A stretch of DNA of 64,000 bases from RGIG4140 sp045632845 (GTDB taxonomy: Bacteria > Pseudomonadota > Alphaproteobacteria > CAAHEQ01 > UBA3637): the NCBI GenBank assembly GCA_045632845.1, contig JAZQXL010000011.1:124001-188000 (forward strand). Reading direction: 5' to 3'. Shown in pieces: positions 6,573 through 14,558 of the stretch. The translations under genes and the position numbers were made by a program. The notes beneath the pieces were generated by a model. The model was not told the DNA's origin. It was given only the letters and a program-made list of their open reading frames with translations, and did not search any database. How positions within the stretch are numbered: position 1 is the first letter of the stretch; each line of letters begins with the position of its first letter.

Positions 6573-8933
6573 TTATGCTCTTAATTCAGCGCCCGTTGCT
6601 TTTTTAACAGCATTGATAATTTGAACACTCAAAATTTCAATTTCTTTGTCTGTCATTGTTTTATCCATTGGAGAAATTGTTACTTGAACAGCCAATGATT
6701 TTTTATCTTCAGGAAGTTTGTCCCCTTCATAAACATCAAAAATTGAAACATCTGTGATTTTTTCTTTATCAACATTTGCAATTGCTGAAATAATCTTACC
6801 AGCTTCAACTTGCTTGTCTGCAACAAAGGCAAAGTCACGAGTCAAAGGCATTAAGCTAGACATTTTAAGCAATTTTTGAGATTTTGATTTTTGACGAGGT
6901 TGAGGCACATTATCCATATAAATTTCAAATGCTGAAACTGGTGTCTTAATATCAAAAACTTTCAAAATTGCAGGGTGAATTTCACCAAAATGAGCGATTA
7001 CATTTTTGCCCAAAACAAAGGAGCCAGATCTTCCTGGATGGTACCAAGAAGGGGCTCTTCTTGCAATTTGTAAGTTCAAAGGAGCTTCAATTGAACAAAG
7101 TGCATCTAAAGCATCTGCTTTTGCATCAAAAACATCAACACCCCTTTGTTCTGCTAAAAAGTGACGAGGGTAGAAATTCCCAGCTCTGACACCCGCAGCA
7201 ACCATACGTTGTTCATTTGGAATGGTTGAATAAAACTCTGGCCCAACTTCAAACAATTGGACATCTTTGATACCTCTATCTTGATTGCGTTTAACTGCAG
7301 ATAACAAATTAGGAATCAAAGATGGACGCATTTCATCTAAATCAGAAGCAATTGGATTTGCAATTTTGATACCTTTAGAATCAAAATATTTTGCTAATTT
7401 TGAATCCATAAATGACCAGGTAATGGCTTGATTCAAGCCTCTGTTAGCCAAAGCTCTTCTAATGGCTACTTCTCTTTTTTGATGAGGCAACAAAATGCTT
7501 GTTGTTAAGTTTGCAGGACGAAGTGGAGCATTGGGCAATTCGTCTAATCCATAAATTCTGACAACTTCTTCAACCACATCCGCTTTTAATTTCACATCAT
7601 TTGAACGCCATGATGGAACATGAATAGTGTTTCCTTCCACTTTAAAACCAAGTTTTTCTAAAATGGAAACAGCTTTTTCTTTTGGAATTTCAAAACCACA
7701 CAAGCGTTTAATTTCGTTAAAATCAAAATCAATTGCATGAGCCCATTCAACTCCCTTACCCGCAATGACGATGTTGGAAGCTTCACCACCACAGATATCT
7801 AAAATAAGTTGTGTTGCTTTTTCATTTGCTAAAACTTGTGAAGCAGGATCAATACCTCTTTCAAAACGAGTTCTTGAATCAGATTCTGCGTTCAAAATAC
7901 GCCCTGTTGAAGCAATTGAAATTGGGTTGAAATAAGCAGCTTCTAAAAACACATTAACCGTTTCAGAGGTACAGCCAGTTTCTTCACCACCCATGATACC
8001 TGCAATACTTTGTGCTTTTTGTGCATCAGCAATAACTGTCATACCTTCTTTCAATGAATATTCTTTTTCATCTAAGGCTTTTAATGTTTCACCCTCTTTT
8101 GCAGAACGAACATAAATGTCACCCGTTAATTTGTCTGCATCAAAAACATGAAGAGGTCTACATTCAGCAATGTTCATATAGTTTGTAATATCCACCAAAG
8201 CAGAAATTGGTCTTAACCCCATTGAAATTAAGAAATCTTGCATCCATTTTGGACTTTGACCATTTTTAACATTTCTGATATAGCGACCGACAAATTCTGG
8301 GCAGTTTTCATCTTCCATATGAATTTGAATGGGCGATTCAAAAGTACCTTTCACAGGTGTTGGATCTTGATATAAGAATGTACCAATTCCTGTTGCGCTT
8401 AAATCTCTTGCAATTCCTTTTACACCGAAACAATCACCTCTGTTTGGCGTTACGTTTACATCAAAAATCACATCTGAGGAAAAGAACTCAGTTGCAGGGG
8501 TCCCTGCTGGTAAATCTGTTTTTAAATCTAAAATACCAGAATGATCAGTCCCTAAATTAAGCTCTTTTTCAGAACACATCATCCCCATACTTTCAACACC
8601 ACGGATCACGCCTTTTTCCAACCGTTCACCATAACAAGGGATCATAACACCAGGACGAGCTAAAATCGACTTCATCCCTTCATAAACATTTGGCGCACCA
8701 CACACAACTTGAATAACTTCATCCCCAGTTGAAACACGCAAAATATGGAGTTTATCTGCATTTGGGTGATTTTCAACTGCTTTGATTTCAGCAATGATAA
8801 ATCCTTCCAAATCCGCTCCTTTATCAACGATTTCTTCAACTTCCAAACCAATTGAAGTTAATTTATCTGCAATTTCTTGTTGTGTTGCAGTTGTATCTAT
8901 ATATTGCTTTAATGCACTTAAAGAGAGTTTCAT
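6573..8933 (-). CDS. pheT: Phenylalanyl-tRNA synthetase beta subunit
   Basis: A 786-residue beta subunit of the alpha2-beta2 enzyme that charges tRNA-Phe. Domains in order: an N-terminal EMAP-like tRNA-binding domain (VEEIVDKG, ENHPNADKLHILRV, VVCGAPNV), the B3/B4 editing domain including NVTPNRGDCFGVKGIARDL, the B5 domain, the catalytic-like core (RPSLIPNLL, QLFEVGPEF), and the C-terminal anticodon-binding FDX domain (PLTRDFAFV ... FDVYEGDKLPEDKKSLAV). Its ATG overlaps the pheS stop by 4 bp, so the two are translationally coupled. Length is normal. Confidence 0.98.
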   Translation of the reverse strand: MKLSLSALKQYIDTTATQQEIADKLTSIGLEVEEIVDKGADLEGFIIAEIKAVENHPNADKLHILRVSTGDEVIQVVCGAPNVYEGMKSILARPGVMIPCYGERLEKGVIRGVESMGMMCSEKELNLGTDHSGILDLKTDLPAGTPATEFFSSDVIFDVNVTPNRGDCFGVKGIARDLSATGIGTFLYQDPTPVKGTFESPIQIHMEDENCPEFVGRYIRNVKNGQSPKWMQDFLISMGLRPISALVDITNYMNIAECRPLHVFDADKLTGDIYVRSAKEGETLKALDEKEYSLKEGMTVIADAQKAQSIAGIMGGEETGCTSETVNVFLEAAYFNPISIASTGRILNAESDSRTRFERGIDPASQVLANEKATQLILDICGGEASNIVIAGKGVEWAHAIDFDFNEIKRLCGFEIPKEKAVSILEKLGFKVEGNTIHVPSWRSNDVKLKADVVEEVVRIYGLDELPNAPLRPANLTTSILLPHQKREVAIRRALANRGLNQAITWSFMDSKLAKYFDSKGIKIANPIASDLDEMRPSLIPNLLSAVKRNQDRGIKDVQLFEVGPEFYSTIPNEQRMVAAGVRAGNFYPRHFLAEQRGVDVFDAKADALDALCSIEAPLNLQIARRAPSWYHPGRSGSFVLGKNVIAHFGEIHPAILKVFDIKTPVSAFEIYMDNVPQPRQKSKSQKLLKMSSLMPLTRDFAFVADKQVEAGKIISAIANVDKEKITDVSIFDVYEGDKLPEDKKSLAVQVTISPMDKTMTDKEIEILSVQIINAVKKATGAELRA

Positions 8934-10021
8934 CGTTTTAATCCTCCGTTCAAACTTAAACCACTGGTATTTGTTGGAATGTCAAGAGGTAAAAACCCAT
9001 AATGTTTAATCCATCTCATATCAGCATCAAAAAAACTTCTCAAATCGGGAATACCATATTTTAACATTGCAAAACGGTCAATCCCACAACCAAATGCAAA
9101 ACCTTGGTATACGTCGGGGTCTAATCCACAATTTTTAAGAACATTTGGATGAACCATCCCACACCCTAACAATTCACACCAACCAGCACCTGATTTGATT
9201 TTAAATTCTCCATTTTCACGAGAACAACCCACATCAGCTTCGTATGAAGGTTCTGTAAATGGGAAGTAAGATGGTCTAAAACGAAGGGCGACATCATCTG
9301 TCTCAAAAAAGAGCTTCATAAATTCAACCAAAGTTGTTTTTAAATGAGCAAGGTTTGTTTCTGTATCAATAACTAACCCTTCAATTTGATGGAACATTGG
9401 TGTGTGTGTCATATCATAATCACGTCTGTATGTTCTACCTGGAGCAACAATTTTGATTGGTGGTTTTTTATTTTCCATCGTGCGGATTTGAACACCAGAT
9501 GTTTGTGTTCTTAACACCTTATCAATTGTATTTTCCATAAAGAATGTTGCTTGCATTTGACGTGCTGGGTGAGAAGGTGGAATGTTCAACGCTTCAAAGT
9601 TATGAAAATCATCTTCAATATCTGGACCTTCAGCCAAATCAAAACCCATTTGTGCAAAAATGGAAAGCATTTCTTCCATTACTTGAGAAACTGGGTGAAT
9701 ACGACCCACATTTACTTGAGGACGAACAGGAAGAGTCACATCAACCATTTCAGATTTTAAACGTTCGTTTAATTCCTTTTCTTCCAACTCGGCTTTTTTA
9801 GCTTCAATAGCTGTTGCAATTTCAGTTTTAAACACATTCAACAATTGACCAGCTGTTTTTCTTTCTTCAACAGAAAGTGAACCAAGCTCTTTCATTTGCA
9901 ATGTGATTGAACCACTTTTACCCAATGTTTTGACACGCACTTCATCCAAAGCAATTAATGTATCAGCATTTTGAATTGCTTCAACAATACTTGTACGCAT
10001 TAAATTAATTTTTTGTTCCAT
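8930..10021 (-). CDS. pheS: Phenylalanyl-tRNA synthetase alpha subunit
   Basis: A 363-residue class II synthetase alpha subunit. The N-terminal coiled-coil region (residues 1-85) is followed by motif 1 (MGFDLAEGPDIEDDFHNFEALN), motif 2 (FRPSYFPFTEPSYEAD) and motif 3 (GFAFGCGIDRFAMLKYGI). The annotated start is 10021, where AAAGGG lies 6 nt upstream; a longer frame up to 10114 has no ribosome site and would cover the promoter. It is followed by pheT with a 4-bp overlap. Confidence 0.98.
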   Translation of the reverse strand: MEQKINLMRTSIVEAIQNADTLIALDEVRVKTLGKSGSITLQMKELGSLSVEERKTAGQLLNVFKTEIATAIEAKKAELEEKELNERLKSEMVDVTLPVRPQVNVGRIHPVSQVMEEMLSIFAQMGFDLAEGPDIEDDFHNFEALNIPPSHPARQMQATFFMENTIDKVLRTQTSGVQIRTMENKKPPIKIVAPGRTYRRDYDMTHTPMFHQIEGLVIDTETNLAHLKTTLVEFMKLFFETDDVALRFRPSYFPFTEPSYEADVGCSRENGEFKIKSGAGWCELLGCGMVHPNVLKNCGLDPDVYQGFAFGCGIDRFAMLKYGIPDLRSFFDADMRWIKHYGFLPLDIPTNTSGLSLNGGLKR

Positions 10022-10085
10022 GTAACACCCTTTGTTTTTATTTTTAATTCGAGATTTTATCTCACATAGCGTTCTTTGGTTGTAT

Positions 10086-10114
10086 AACATATTTTTCACA
10101 AAAAATAAAGTCAA
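10086..10114 (-). promoter_or_regulatory. Promoter of pheST
   Basis: On the minus strand TTGACT (10114-10109), 17 bp, TATGTT (10091-10086), about 65 bp before pheS. This gives pheST a promoter separate from rpmI-rplT. Confidence 0.6.
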
Positions 10115-10150
10115 AAATCAGTTATTTTCACTAATACAGCATCAAAACAA

Positions 10151-10179
10151 TTGACAAGAAACTCTCTTTTTGATACCCT
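10151..10179 (+). promoter_or_regulatory. Promoter of the 71-residue protein gene
   Basis: TTGACA at 10151-10156 with a weak TACCCT 17 bp downstream, 38 bp before the start codon. Confidence 0.45.
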
Positions 10180-10216
10180 TTTGTTGAAAGCTGTTTTTCA
10201 AAAAAAAGGATACCGT

Positions 10217-10432
10217 ATGACAAACGAAAAAACCGATACCCTTTTGACTTCTTTAACACGCATTTCCAATTCTGAAGAAGTGCGTCAATATGAGCGTTCC
10301 CTACTCTCGAAATATGCAAAAATCATGAAAAACAGACAAGATTTTATTCTTAAAAATCAAAAAACAACAGCACAACCCTCTTTTGATGAATTGATGTTTT
10401 CATTTGATGAAGAAAACTTTTCACAATTTTAA
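10217..10432 (+). CDS. Small unknown protein, 71 residues
   Basis: A 71-residue, charged, probably helical protein placed on the plus strand between the oppositely oriented pheST and rpmI-rplT operons. Support comes from an AAAGGA ribosome site 8 nt before the ATG at 10217, an upstream TTGACA element, and a shared bidirectional terminator downstream. The C-terminus is acidic and phenylalanine-rich (FSFDEENFSQF). No domain is recognised. The longer frame starting at 10151 overlaps the promoter and is unlikely. Confidence 0.6.
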   Translation: MTNEKTDTLLTSLTRISNSEEVRQYERSLLSKYAKIMKNRQDFILKNQKTTAQPSFDELMFSFDEENFSQF

Positions 10433-10486
10433 CCCACTCATAAAAAAACTTAAAATTCCCACACAAAATAATTAAACAAAAAAAAA

Positions 10487-10520
10487 AAACACCACCTCAA
10501 ATTGAAGTGGTGTTTTTTCT
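10487..10520. terminator. Bidirectional terminator between rplT and the 71-residue gene
   Basis: ACACCAC and GTGGTGT arms around a short A/T-rich loop, with an A run on the left and a T run on the right, so it can act for both convergent units. Confidence 0.85.
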
Positions 10521-10531
10521 TATAAATGAAC

Positions 10532-10885
10532 TTATAAAGCAGCTTTAGCTTTTTCAACCAAAGATGTGAATGCTTTTGCATCGTTCAAAGCAATATCTGC
10601 CAAAACTTTACGATCCAAAGCAATACCTGCTTTTGCTAAACCGTTCATAAAGCGGGAATAAACCATTCCATTCGCACGGACAGCTGCGTTAATACGCACA
10701 ATCCATAATTGACGGATTTCTGTCTTTTTCTTGCGACGATCACGGTAGGCATATTGCAAGCCTTTTTCAACTTTCTGTTTAGCAACTGTATAAACCTTGG
10801 AGTTACGTCCACGGTAACCTTTTGCTAATTTAAGAATTTTGTTGTGTTTTGCACGAACTGTCGTGCCGCGTTTAACTCTAGCCAT
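10532..10885 (-). CDS. rplT: Ribosomal protein L20
   Basis: A 117-residue L20, an early assembly protein of the large subunit that binds 23S rRNA. The strongly basic N-terminus (ARVKRGTTVRAKHNKILKLA) and the segments YRDRRKKKTEIRQLWI and RINAAVRANGMVYSRFMNGL are diagnostic. It lies 12 bp after rpmI. No infC gene is adjacent, unlike the common infC-rpmI-rplT order. Confidence 0.98.
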   Translation of the reverse strand: MARVKRGTTVRAKHNKILKLAKGYRGRNSKVYTVAKQKVEKGLQYAYRDRRKKKTEIRQLWIVRINAAVRANGMVYSRFMNGLAKAGIALDRKVLADIALNDAKAFTSLVEKAKAAL

Positions 10886-10897
10886 TGTATACCTCCA

Positions 10898-11092
10898 TTA
10901 ACCGATCAAAAATTTCTTAATGACTTTTGAAGCAGCTTCGCTCATAATTGTAGCGCCTCGTGCTTTTCTTTTCATTTTTGAAGATTTACAAAGTAAGTTG
11001 TGACGTTTGAAGGATTGAGTTCCTTTAACTTTTCCTGTTCCTGTTAAGGAAAAACGCTTTTTAACTGCGCTTTTTGTTTTCAATTTAGGCAT
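10898..11092 (-). CDS. rpmI: Ribosomal protein L35
   Basis: A 64-residue L35. MPKLKTKSAVKKRFSLTGTG is the family signature. The start at 11092 is preferred to the ATG at 11098 because AAAGGG lies 8 nt before it and only 2 nt before the other. It is the first gene of rpmI-rplT and has a strong promoter and a GC-rich leader upstream. Confidence 0.96.
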   Translation of the reverse strand: MPKLKTKSAVKKRFSLTGTGKVKGTQSFKRHNLLCKSSKMKRKARGATIMSEAASKVIKKFLIG

Positions 11093-11163
11093 TTTCATTT
11101 CCCTTTACTAATAAAATGTTATCATCTTGACCGGAAGGCAGCCTGTAGCCTTTTTGGCCGAAC
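11093..11163 (-). promoter_or_regulatory. GC-rich leader of rpmI-rplT
   Basis: The roughly 70-nt untranslated leader predicted from the promoter begins with ACCCGTTCGGCC and contains complementary GC blocks (GGCC/GGCT, AGGC/GCCT, CCG/CGG) in an otherwise AT-rich stretch. In E. coli and Bacillus, L20 represses its own operon by binding the leader. A similar role here is inference from position and base composition. Confidence 0.4.
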
Positions 11164-11170
11164 GGGTAAT

Positions 11171-11199
11171 TTTATATCAAAAAAAACTCAATTTGTCAA
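11171..11199 (-). promoter_or_regulatory. Promoter of rpmI-rplT
   Basis: Consensus sigma-70 elements on the minus strand: TTGACA (11199-11194), 17 bp, TATAAA (11176-11171). Confidence 0.88.
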
Positions 11200-11219
11200 T
11201 TGTTTTTTAATAAAAACAG

Positions 11220-11248
11220 TTGATTATTTTTTTTCTTAAATCTAGAAT
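11220..11248 (+). promoter_or_regulatory. Promoter of slyX
   Basis: TTGATT (11220-11225), 17 bp, TAGAAT (11243-11248), divergent from the rpmI promoter and 29 bp before the slyX start. Confidence 0.6.
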
Positions 11249-11277
11249 AAGAAAATATATAACAAAAGGATAAAAAA

Positions 11278-11481
11278 ATGAAAAGCATTGAAGAAAGACT
11301 TGTTGATTTAGAAATTCTCTATACAGATCAAGAAAAAGTCATCAACGAACTAAATGACGAATGCATCCGTATGTCAAAAATAATCGACACCCTTGTCAAA
11401 CAAAACAAAATGCTTATGGAGTTTTTAAAAGAAAGTCCTGTTAAACCGCTTTCTGAAGAAACACCACCCCCTCATTATTAA
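11278..11481 (+). CDS. slyX: SlyX family protein
   Basis: A 67-residue coiled-coil protein. The heptad-rich body (ERLVDLEILYTDQEKVINELND) and the terminal PPPHY are the SlyX family marks. The family has no firmly known function. The ATG has AAAGGA 7 nt upstream. It ends 8 bp before the glycosyltransferase gene and is probably cotranscribed. Confidence 0.9.
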   Translation: MKSIEERLVDLEILYTDQEKVINELNDECIRMSKIIDTLVKQNKMLMEFLKESPVKPLSEETPPPHY

Positions 11482-11489
11482 GGAGCCGC

Positions 11490-12290
11490 ATGAAAAAATT
11501 AACCACCAAATTACTCTTGTGTTTTTTGTTATTAACAACAGCAACTATATCAGCTTTTTTCAAACAACTCCCTCCCAAAAAAGAAAAAGAGTATAAAATC
11601 TTACTCTGTCTTTCTTCATTTAAACGCCCTATTTTTCTTTCAGGACAAATTGAACGCCTTTTAAATCAAACGTATAAAAATCACGACATCAGCGTTTCAA
11701 TCAAAGGTAGCCCTAACGATTCAGCTTTTAGAAACACATTTTTAAGAGAATTTGACCGTTTTGAAAAAACAGGCAGGGTTCGCATCCGTTTTGACAAAAA
11801 CAGAACACAATATGCTAACCTTCTTGACACAATGAGAGGGATTGATTTAGATAAATATGATATTTTTTGCAAAATTGACGATGATGACTGGTATTCCCCT
11901 GATTATGTCAGCGAAGTCAACAGAGCTTTTAACACCATTCCTGAAGAAGGTTTTGAAATTTCCTCATCCGCTTATCATGAAGGATTTATTCTCACAGAAA
12001 ACATTGATCAAACATTTTTAAACAAAAACGGTACTGGTTTAACAGGTCCAACTCTTTGCTTTTCACGTGAAATCATTAAAATCGCTTTTGAAATTGAAGA
12101 AAACCCTTCTTTAATCAAAAAATACATCCCAGATGAAAGCGAAAGCGCATTCAATCGCCACGAAGATAGATTCCTAGATCACATGGCTAGAAAGAACGGA
12201 TATCATATCGAAAGGAACAGCCCGTATCCAACTGTTATTTATGGTTGGCAATATCGCTCCGTCATGAGAAACAAGGACTATGTTCGCTAA
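11490..12290 (+). CDS. GT2-like glycosyltransferase with membrane anchor
   Basis: A 266-residue protein with an N-terminal hydrophobic segment (residues 6-25) and a GT-A type glycosyltransferase core. Seen are ILLCLSSFKRP at the nucleotide-binding start, LLNQTYKNHDI (the usual LxQTYxNxEI motif of GT2 enzymes) and FCKIDDDDWYSPDYV, which supplies the DxD metal-binding motif. Near the C-terminus is NRHEDRFLDHMARKNGY. It is shorter than typical GT2 proteins. The start follows AAGGAG closely after slyX. The acceptor is unknown; an envelope glycan is a reasonable guess. Confidence 0.8.
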   Translation: MKKLTTKLLLCFLLLTTATISAFFKQLPPKKEKEYKILLCLSSFKRPIFLSGQIERLLNQTYKNHDISVSIKGSPNDSAFRNTFLREFDRFEKTGRVRIRFDKNRTQYANLLDTMRGIDLDKYDIFCKIDDDDWYSPDYVSEVNRAFNTIPEEGFEISSSAYHEGFILTENIDQTFLNKNGTGLTGPTLCFSREIIKIAFEIEENPSLIKKYIPDESESAFNRHEDRFLDHMARKNGYHIERNSPYPTVIYGWQYRSVMRNKDYVR

Positions 12291-12314
12291 GATTTTCCTT
12301 AAATAAAAAAATAG

Positions 12315-12343
12315 TTGACAAAGAAAAAAAACTGTTGTATAAT
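12315..12343 (+). promoter_or_regulatory. Consensus promoter of the 105-residue gene
   Basis: Perfect TTGACA (12315-12320), 17 bp, TATAAT (12338-12343). Confidence 0.92.
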
Positions 12344-12373
12344 GTATCTATAATCAAACAACAGGAGGGAACC

Positions 12374-12691
12374 ATGATTTTTTTCAACACAGTTAAAGGC
12401 AAAATCAAAGCTGCAGCAGCAGCGATTAAAAAAGCCAAACCAATTGCAACACTTTCATTAGGAGCTGTTGCAGCAACAGTAGCTTTACCATCTTGCCAAA
12501 CACCAACAAGATATAACTCTTGGCAAACAACAACCATGCGAGGTCCAAATGGTGAAGTTATCCAAACACACAACTCTCAACAATGGAACTTAAACGATGT
12601 TTCAAAAGCATCTAGGGATTTCGGTCGTGCTTCAAGAGATTTTTCAAGCGCATACGAAACAATTTTGAGAGCAAATTTCAAATACAGATAA
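12374..12691 (+). CDS. Small envelope protein, possible lipoprotein
   Basis: A 105-residue protein with no recognised domain. The N-terminus is basic and alanine-rich (KIKAAAAAIKKAKP), then a hydrophobic run ends in ALPSCQ, close to a lipobox, so it may be a lipoprotein with an unusually long n-region. The mature part contains TTTMRGPNGEVIQTHNSQQW and two DFGRASRDF-like segments. A perfect promoter, GGAGGG ribosome site and strong terminator indicate a highly expressed single gene. A longer frame from 12245 runs through the promoter and is rejected. Confidence 0.78.
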   Translation: MIFFNTVKGKIKAAAAAIKKAKPIATLSLGAVAATVALPSCQTPTRYNSWQTTTMRGPNGEVIQTHNSQQWNLNDVSKASRDFGRASRDFSSAYETILRANFKYR

Positions 12692-12708
12692 AAATAAAAC
12701 ACACGAAA

Positions 12709-12746
12709 AAGAAATCTGACAAAATTTGTCAGGTTTCTTTTTTTAT
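12709..12746 (+). terminator. Terminator of the 105-residue gene
   Basis: AAGAAATCTGACA and TGTCAGGTTTCTT arms around a 4-nt loop, then a T run. Confidence 0.9.
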
Positions 12747-12765
12747 TCAAACATTATATTGATAA

Positions 12766-12800
12766 AAAAATACCGACTTTAAAAAGTCGGATATTTTATT
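12766..12800 (-). terminator. Terminator of the ankyrin gene
   Basis: CCGACTTT and AAAGTCGG arms with flanking A/T runs, 10 bp after the ankyrin stop on the minus strand. Confidence 0.8.
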
Positions 12801-12810
12801 TTCAAGACAA

Positions 12811-13305
12811 TTAATGTCGAACCATTGCTGTAACAGATTGTTCCGTTAAATTTGTTTTTCCAACTTTAACTGTTTTTAAATATTCCATCACTTGATCATC
12901 ATCATTTAACGCAGCAATTGAAAAAACATTCTCTCCATAAAAATTGCAAATTTCCAATTGAACACCTGGTTGACGCAAAAGATACTTTACAATTTCAACT
13001 CTGTTATTTTCAACCGCACAAAGAAGTGCCGTATTCCCAAAAGTGTCTTGTGCATTAATATCACAACCCATCTCTAACAAAAATTTAATAACATCAACTG
13101 TACCATGTTCTGCAGCATACACCAAAATTGGTCGAGCAAGTTTTCTTTCTGTTTCCTCATCCATTTCAACAAAGAAAATACGTTTAACATCCATAATCGC
13201 TGCACAATCTTGCAAATCAATCACATCCCCTGCATCAATTGCGCTTTGAATACGATGAGCCATAAGCACTTGTATCTTGTCTCTTTCAATTTCTTCTTCA
13301 ATCAT
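12811..13305 (-). CDS. Ankyrin-repeat protein
   Basis: A 164-residue protein with no signal peptide. Ankyrin repeats are evident: ARPILVYAAEHGTVDVIKFLLEMGCDINAQ, then FGNTALLCAVENNRVEIVKYLL, with degenerate repeats on each side. Ankyrin domains bind protein partners; small bacterial forms are often cytoplasmic adaptors, and in host-associated species some are secreted. Nothing here shows secretion. A GGGAGG ribosome site precedes the ATG. It is divergent from lexA. Confidence 0.85.
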   Translation of the reverse strand: MIEEEIERDKIQVLMAHRIQSAIDAGDVIDLQDCAAIMDVKRIFFVEMDEETERKLARPILVYAAEHGTVDVIKFLLEMGCDINAQDTFGNTALLCAVENNRVEIVKYLLRQPGVQLEICNFYGENVFSIAALNDDDQVMEYLKTVKVGKTNLTEQSVTAMVRH

Positions 13306-13423
13306 AATACGCCTCCCAATTTCATCATACTCTACTATTATTATAAATCACAGAACAAAAAAAGTCAAACATTCTTCTCTAACCCTTTATAGTAAAAGGA
13401 GTTTTTTTTATTGTTTTTTGGTA

Positions 13424-13452
13424 TTGACAAAGAGAATTTTTTATAATATTGT
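13424..13452 (+). promoter_or_regulatory. lexA promoter
   Basis: TTGACA (13424-13429) with TATTGT 17 bp downstream (13447-13452). The LexA box follows directly. Confidence 0.6.
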
Positions 13453-13453
13453 A

Positions 13454-13468
13454 GAACAAAAGAGGAAT
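13454..13468 (+). promoter_or_regulatory. Putative LexA (SOS) operator
   Basis: GAAC, seven bases, GAAT: one base from the alphaproteobacterial SOS box GAAC-N7-GAAC. It overlaps the expected start of transcription, so it would give lexA autorepression. Confidence 0.65.
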
Positions 13469-13489
13469 ATTTATCATTTAGGAGGTTTT

Positions 13490-14173
13490 ATGCTCACCGA
13501 AAAACAACATCGATTACTGATTTATATTAACGAAGCAATTAAAGAACATGGTGTTTGCCCTTCATTTGAAGAGATGAAAATACATCTTAATTTACATTCA
13601 AAATCAGGAATACACCGCATTATTAGCGCTCTTGAACAAAGAAAATTTATTCGCCGATCCCCTAACAAAGCAAGAGCAATCGAAGTTTTAATGCTTCCTG
13701 CCGAAAAGTATGTTGCACCGGTCAAAGTGATGAACAAACGCGTGACAAAAGGCTTTTCACAATCTGTTTACAATGTTGTTAACGATAATTCTATTGAAGT
13801 TCCACTTTTTGGCAAAATTGCTGCTGGTGTTCCAATTGAAGCCATTCGAAACCCTAGTGATATGGTAACAGTTCCAACAAATATGGTTGGCTCTGGAGAA
13901 CACTATGCTTTAAAAATTGAAGGCGATTCAATGAAAGATATCGGCATTATGGATGGTGACACTGTTATCATCAAACGTGCCGATTATGCACCAAACGGTT
14001 CCATCGTTGTTGCTTTGGTCGATGGATTTGAAGCAACACTTAAAAGAATTCAAATTTCTGGAAGACAAGTTTCCCTCATTCCAGAAAACGCAGAATACGA
14101 AACCAGAATTTTAGATATAGGCAGAGTCGAAGTTCAAGGCCTTTTGGTTGGCTTAATGCGATCCTATCATTAA
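13490..14173 (+). CDS. lexA: LexA repressor
   Basis: A 227-residue SOS repressor. Residues 1-66 form the winged helix (MLTEKQHRLLIYINE ... SGIHRIISALEQRKFIRR). The C-terminal S24 peptidase domain has the Ala112-Gly113 self-cleavage site (KIAAGVP), catalytic Ser147 in EGDSMKD and Lys185 in ATLKRI. The ATG at 13490 has AGGAGG 5 nt upstream; a longer frame back to 13277 would run through the promoter and operator. RecA-stimulated autocleavage derepresses its targets, including lexA through the box just upstream. Confidence 0.97.
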   Translation: MLTEKQHRLLIYINEAIKEHGVCPSFEEMKIHLNLHSKSGIHRIISALEQRKFIRRSPNKARAIEVLMLPAEKYVAPVKVMNKRVTKGFSQSVYNVVNDNSIEVPLFGKIAAGVPIEAIRNPSDMVTVPTNMVGSGEHYALKIEGDSMKDIGIMDGDTVIIKRADYAPNGSIVVALVDGFEATLKRIQISGRQVSLIPENAEYETRILDIGRVEVQGLLVGLMRSYH

Positions 14174-14193
14174 AAGAACACATTCCCATTCAA

Positions 14194-14226
14194 ACACAAT
14201 GCAATCCTTGCATTGTGTTTTTTATT
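14194..14226 (+). terminator. lexA terminator
   Basis: Perfect 11-bp arms ACACAATGCAA and TTGCATTGTGT with a 3-nt loop and a T run. Confidence 0.92.
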
Positions 14227-14462
14227 AAAAAAAAGAATCTTGCAAAAAAGAAATTAAATATATTTTTCAATCACTTAAACGAAACAAACGCAACACAAAA
14301 ACGAATCTTTTTGATTTTTTTGTTATTTTTTTTGAATAAATGCGTATTTTTACCCCAAAAAAGCCTTTTTTAAAGATATTTTTTTCAAAATTATTTTTTT
14401 ACAAAACTATTATTTTGAATATTTTAGACAACATATTAAAAAATTAACATATTGATTTATAT

Positions 14463-14487
14463 AAGCTTTTAATATACTTAAAAGCTT
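14463..14487. repeat. Perfect 10-bp inverted repeat upstream of a small RNA
   Basis: AAGCTTTTAA and TTAAAAGCTT separated by TATAC. There is no T run, so it is not a terminator. It lies 37 bp before the -35 box of the small RNA at 14559 and looks like an operator. The rest of 14227-14520 is AT-rich with nothing else recognised. Confidence 0.5.
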
Positions 14488-14523
14488 AAAATCTTTTTGT
14501 CAATTTGTTTATAAAAAAGTGTT

Positions 14524-14552
14524 GACATTTGCGTTTAAATCTGCTATAATAC
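14524..14552 (+). promoter_or_regulatory. Consensus promoter of a small RNA
   Basis: Perfect TTGACA (14524-14529), 17 bp, TATAAT (14547-14552). Confidence 0.92.
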
Positions 14553-14558
14553 AACTAT

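Noticed and set aside
12245..12373. Longer start for the 105-residue protein
   Set aside because: The upstream part contains a perfect sigma-70 promoter and GGAGGG directly before the ATG at 12374.
12811..13305. Secreted ankyrin effector
   Set aside because: There is no signal peptide or recognisable secretion signal; only a plain ankyrin protein can be supported.
13277..13489. N-terminal extension of LexA
   Set aside because: It would place the promoter, SOS box and ribosome site inside the coding region.
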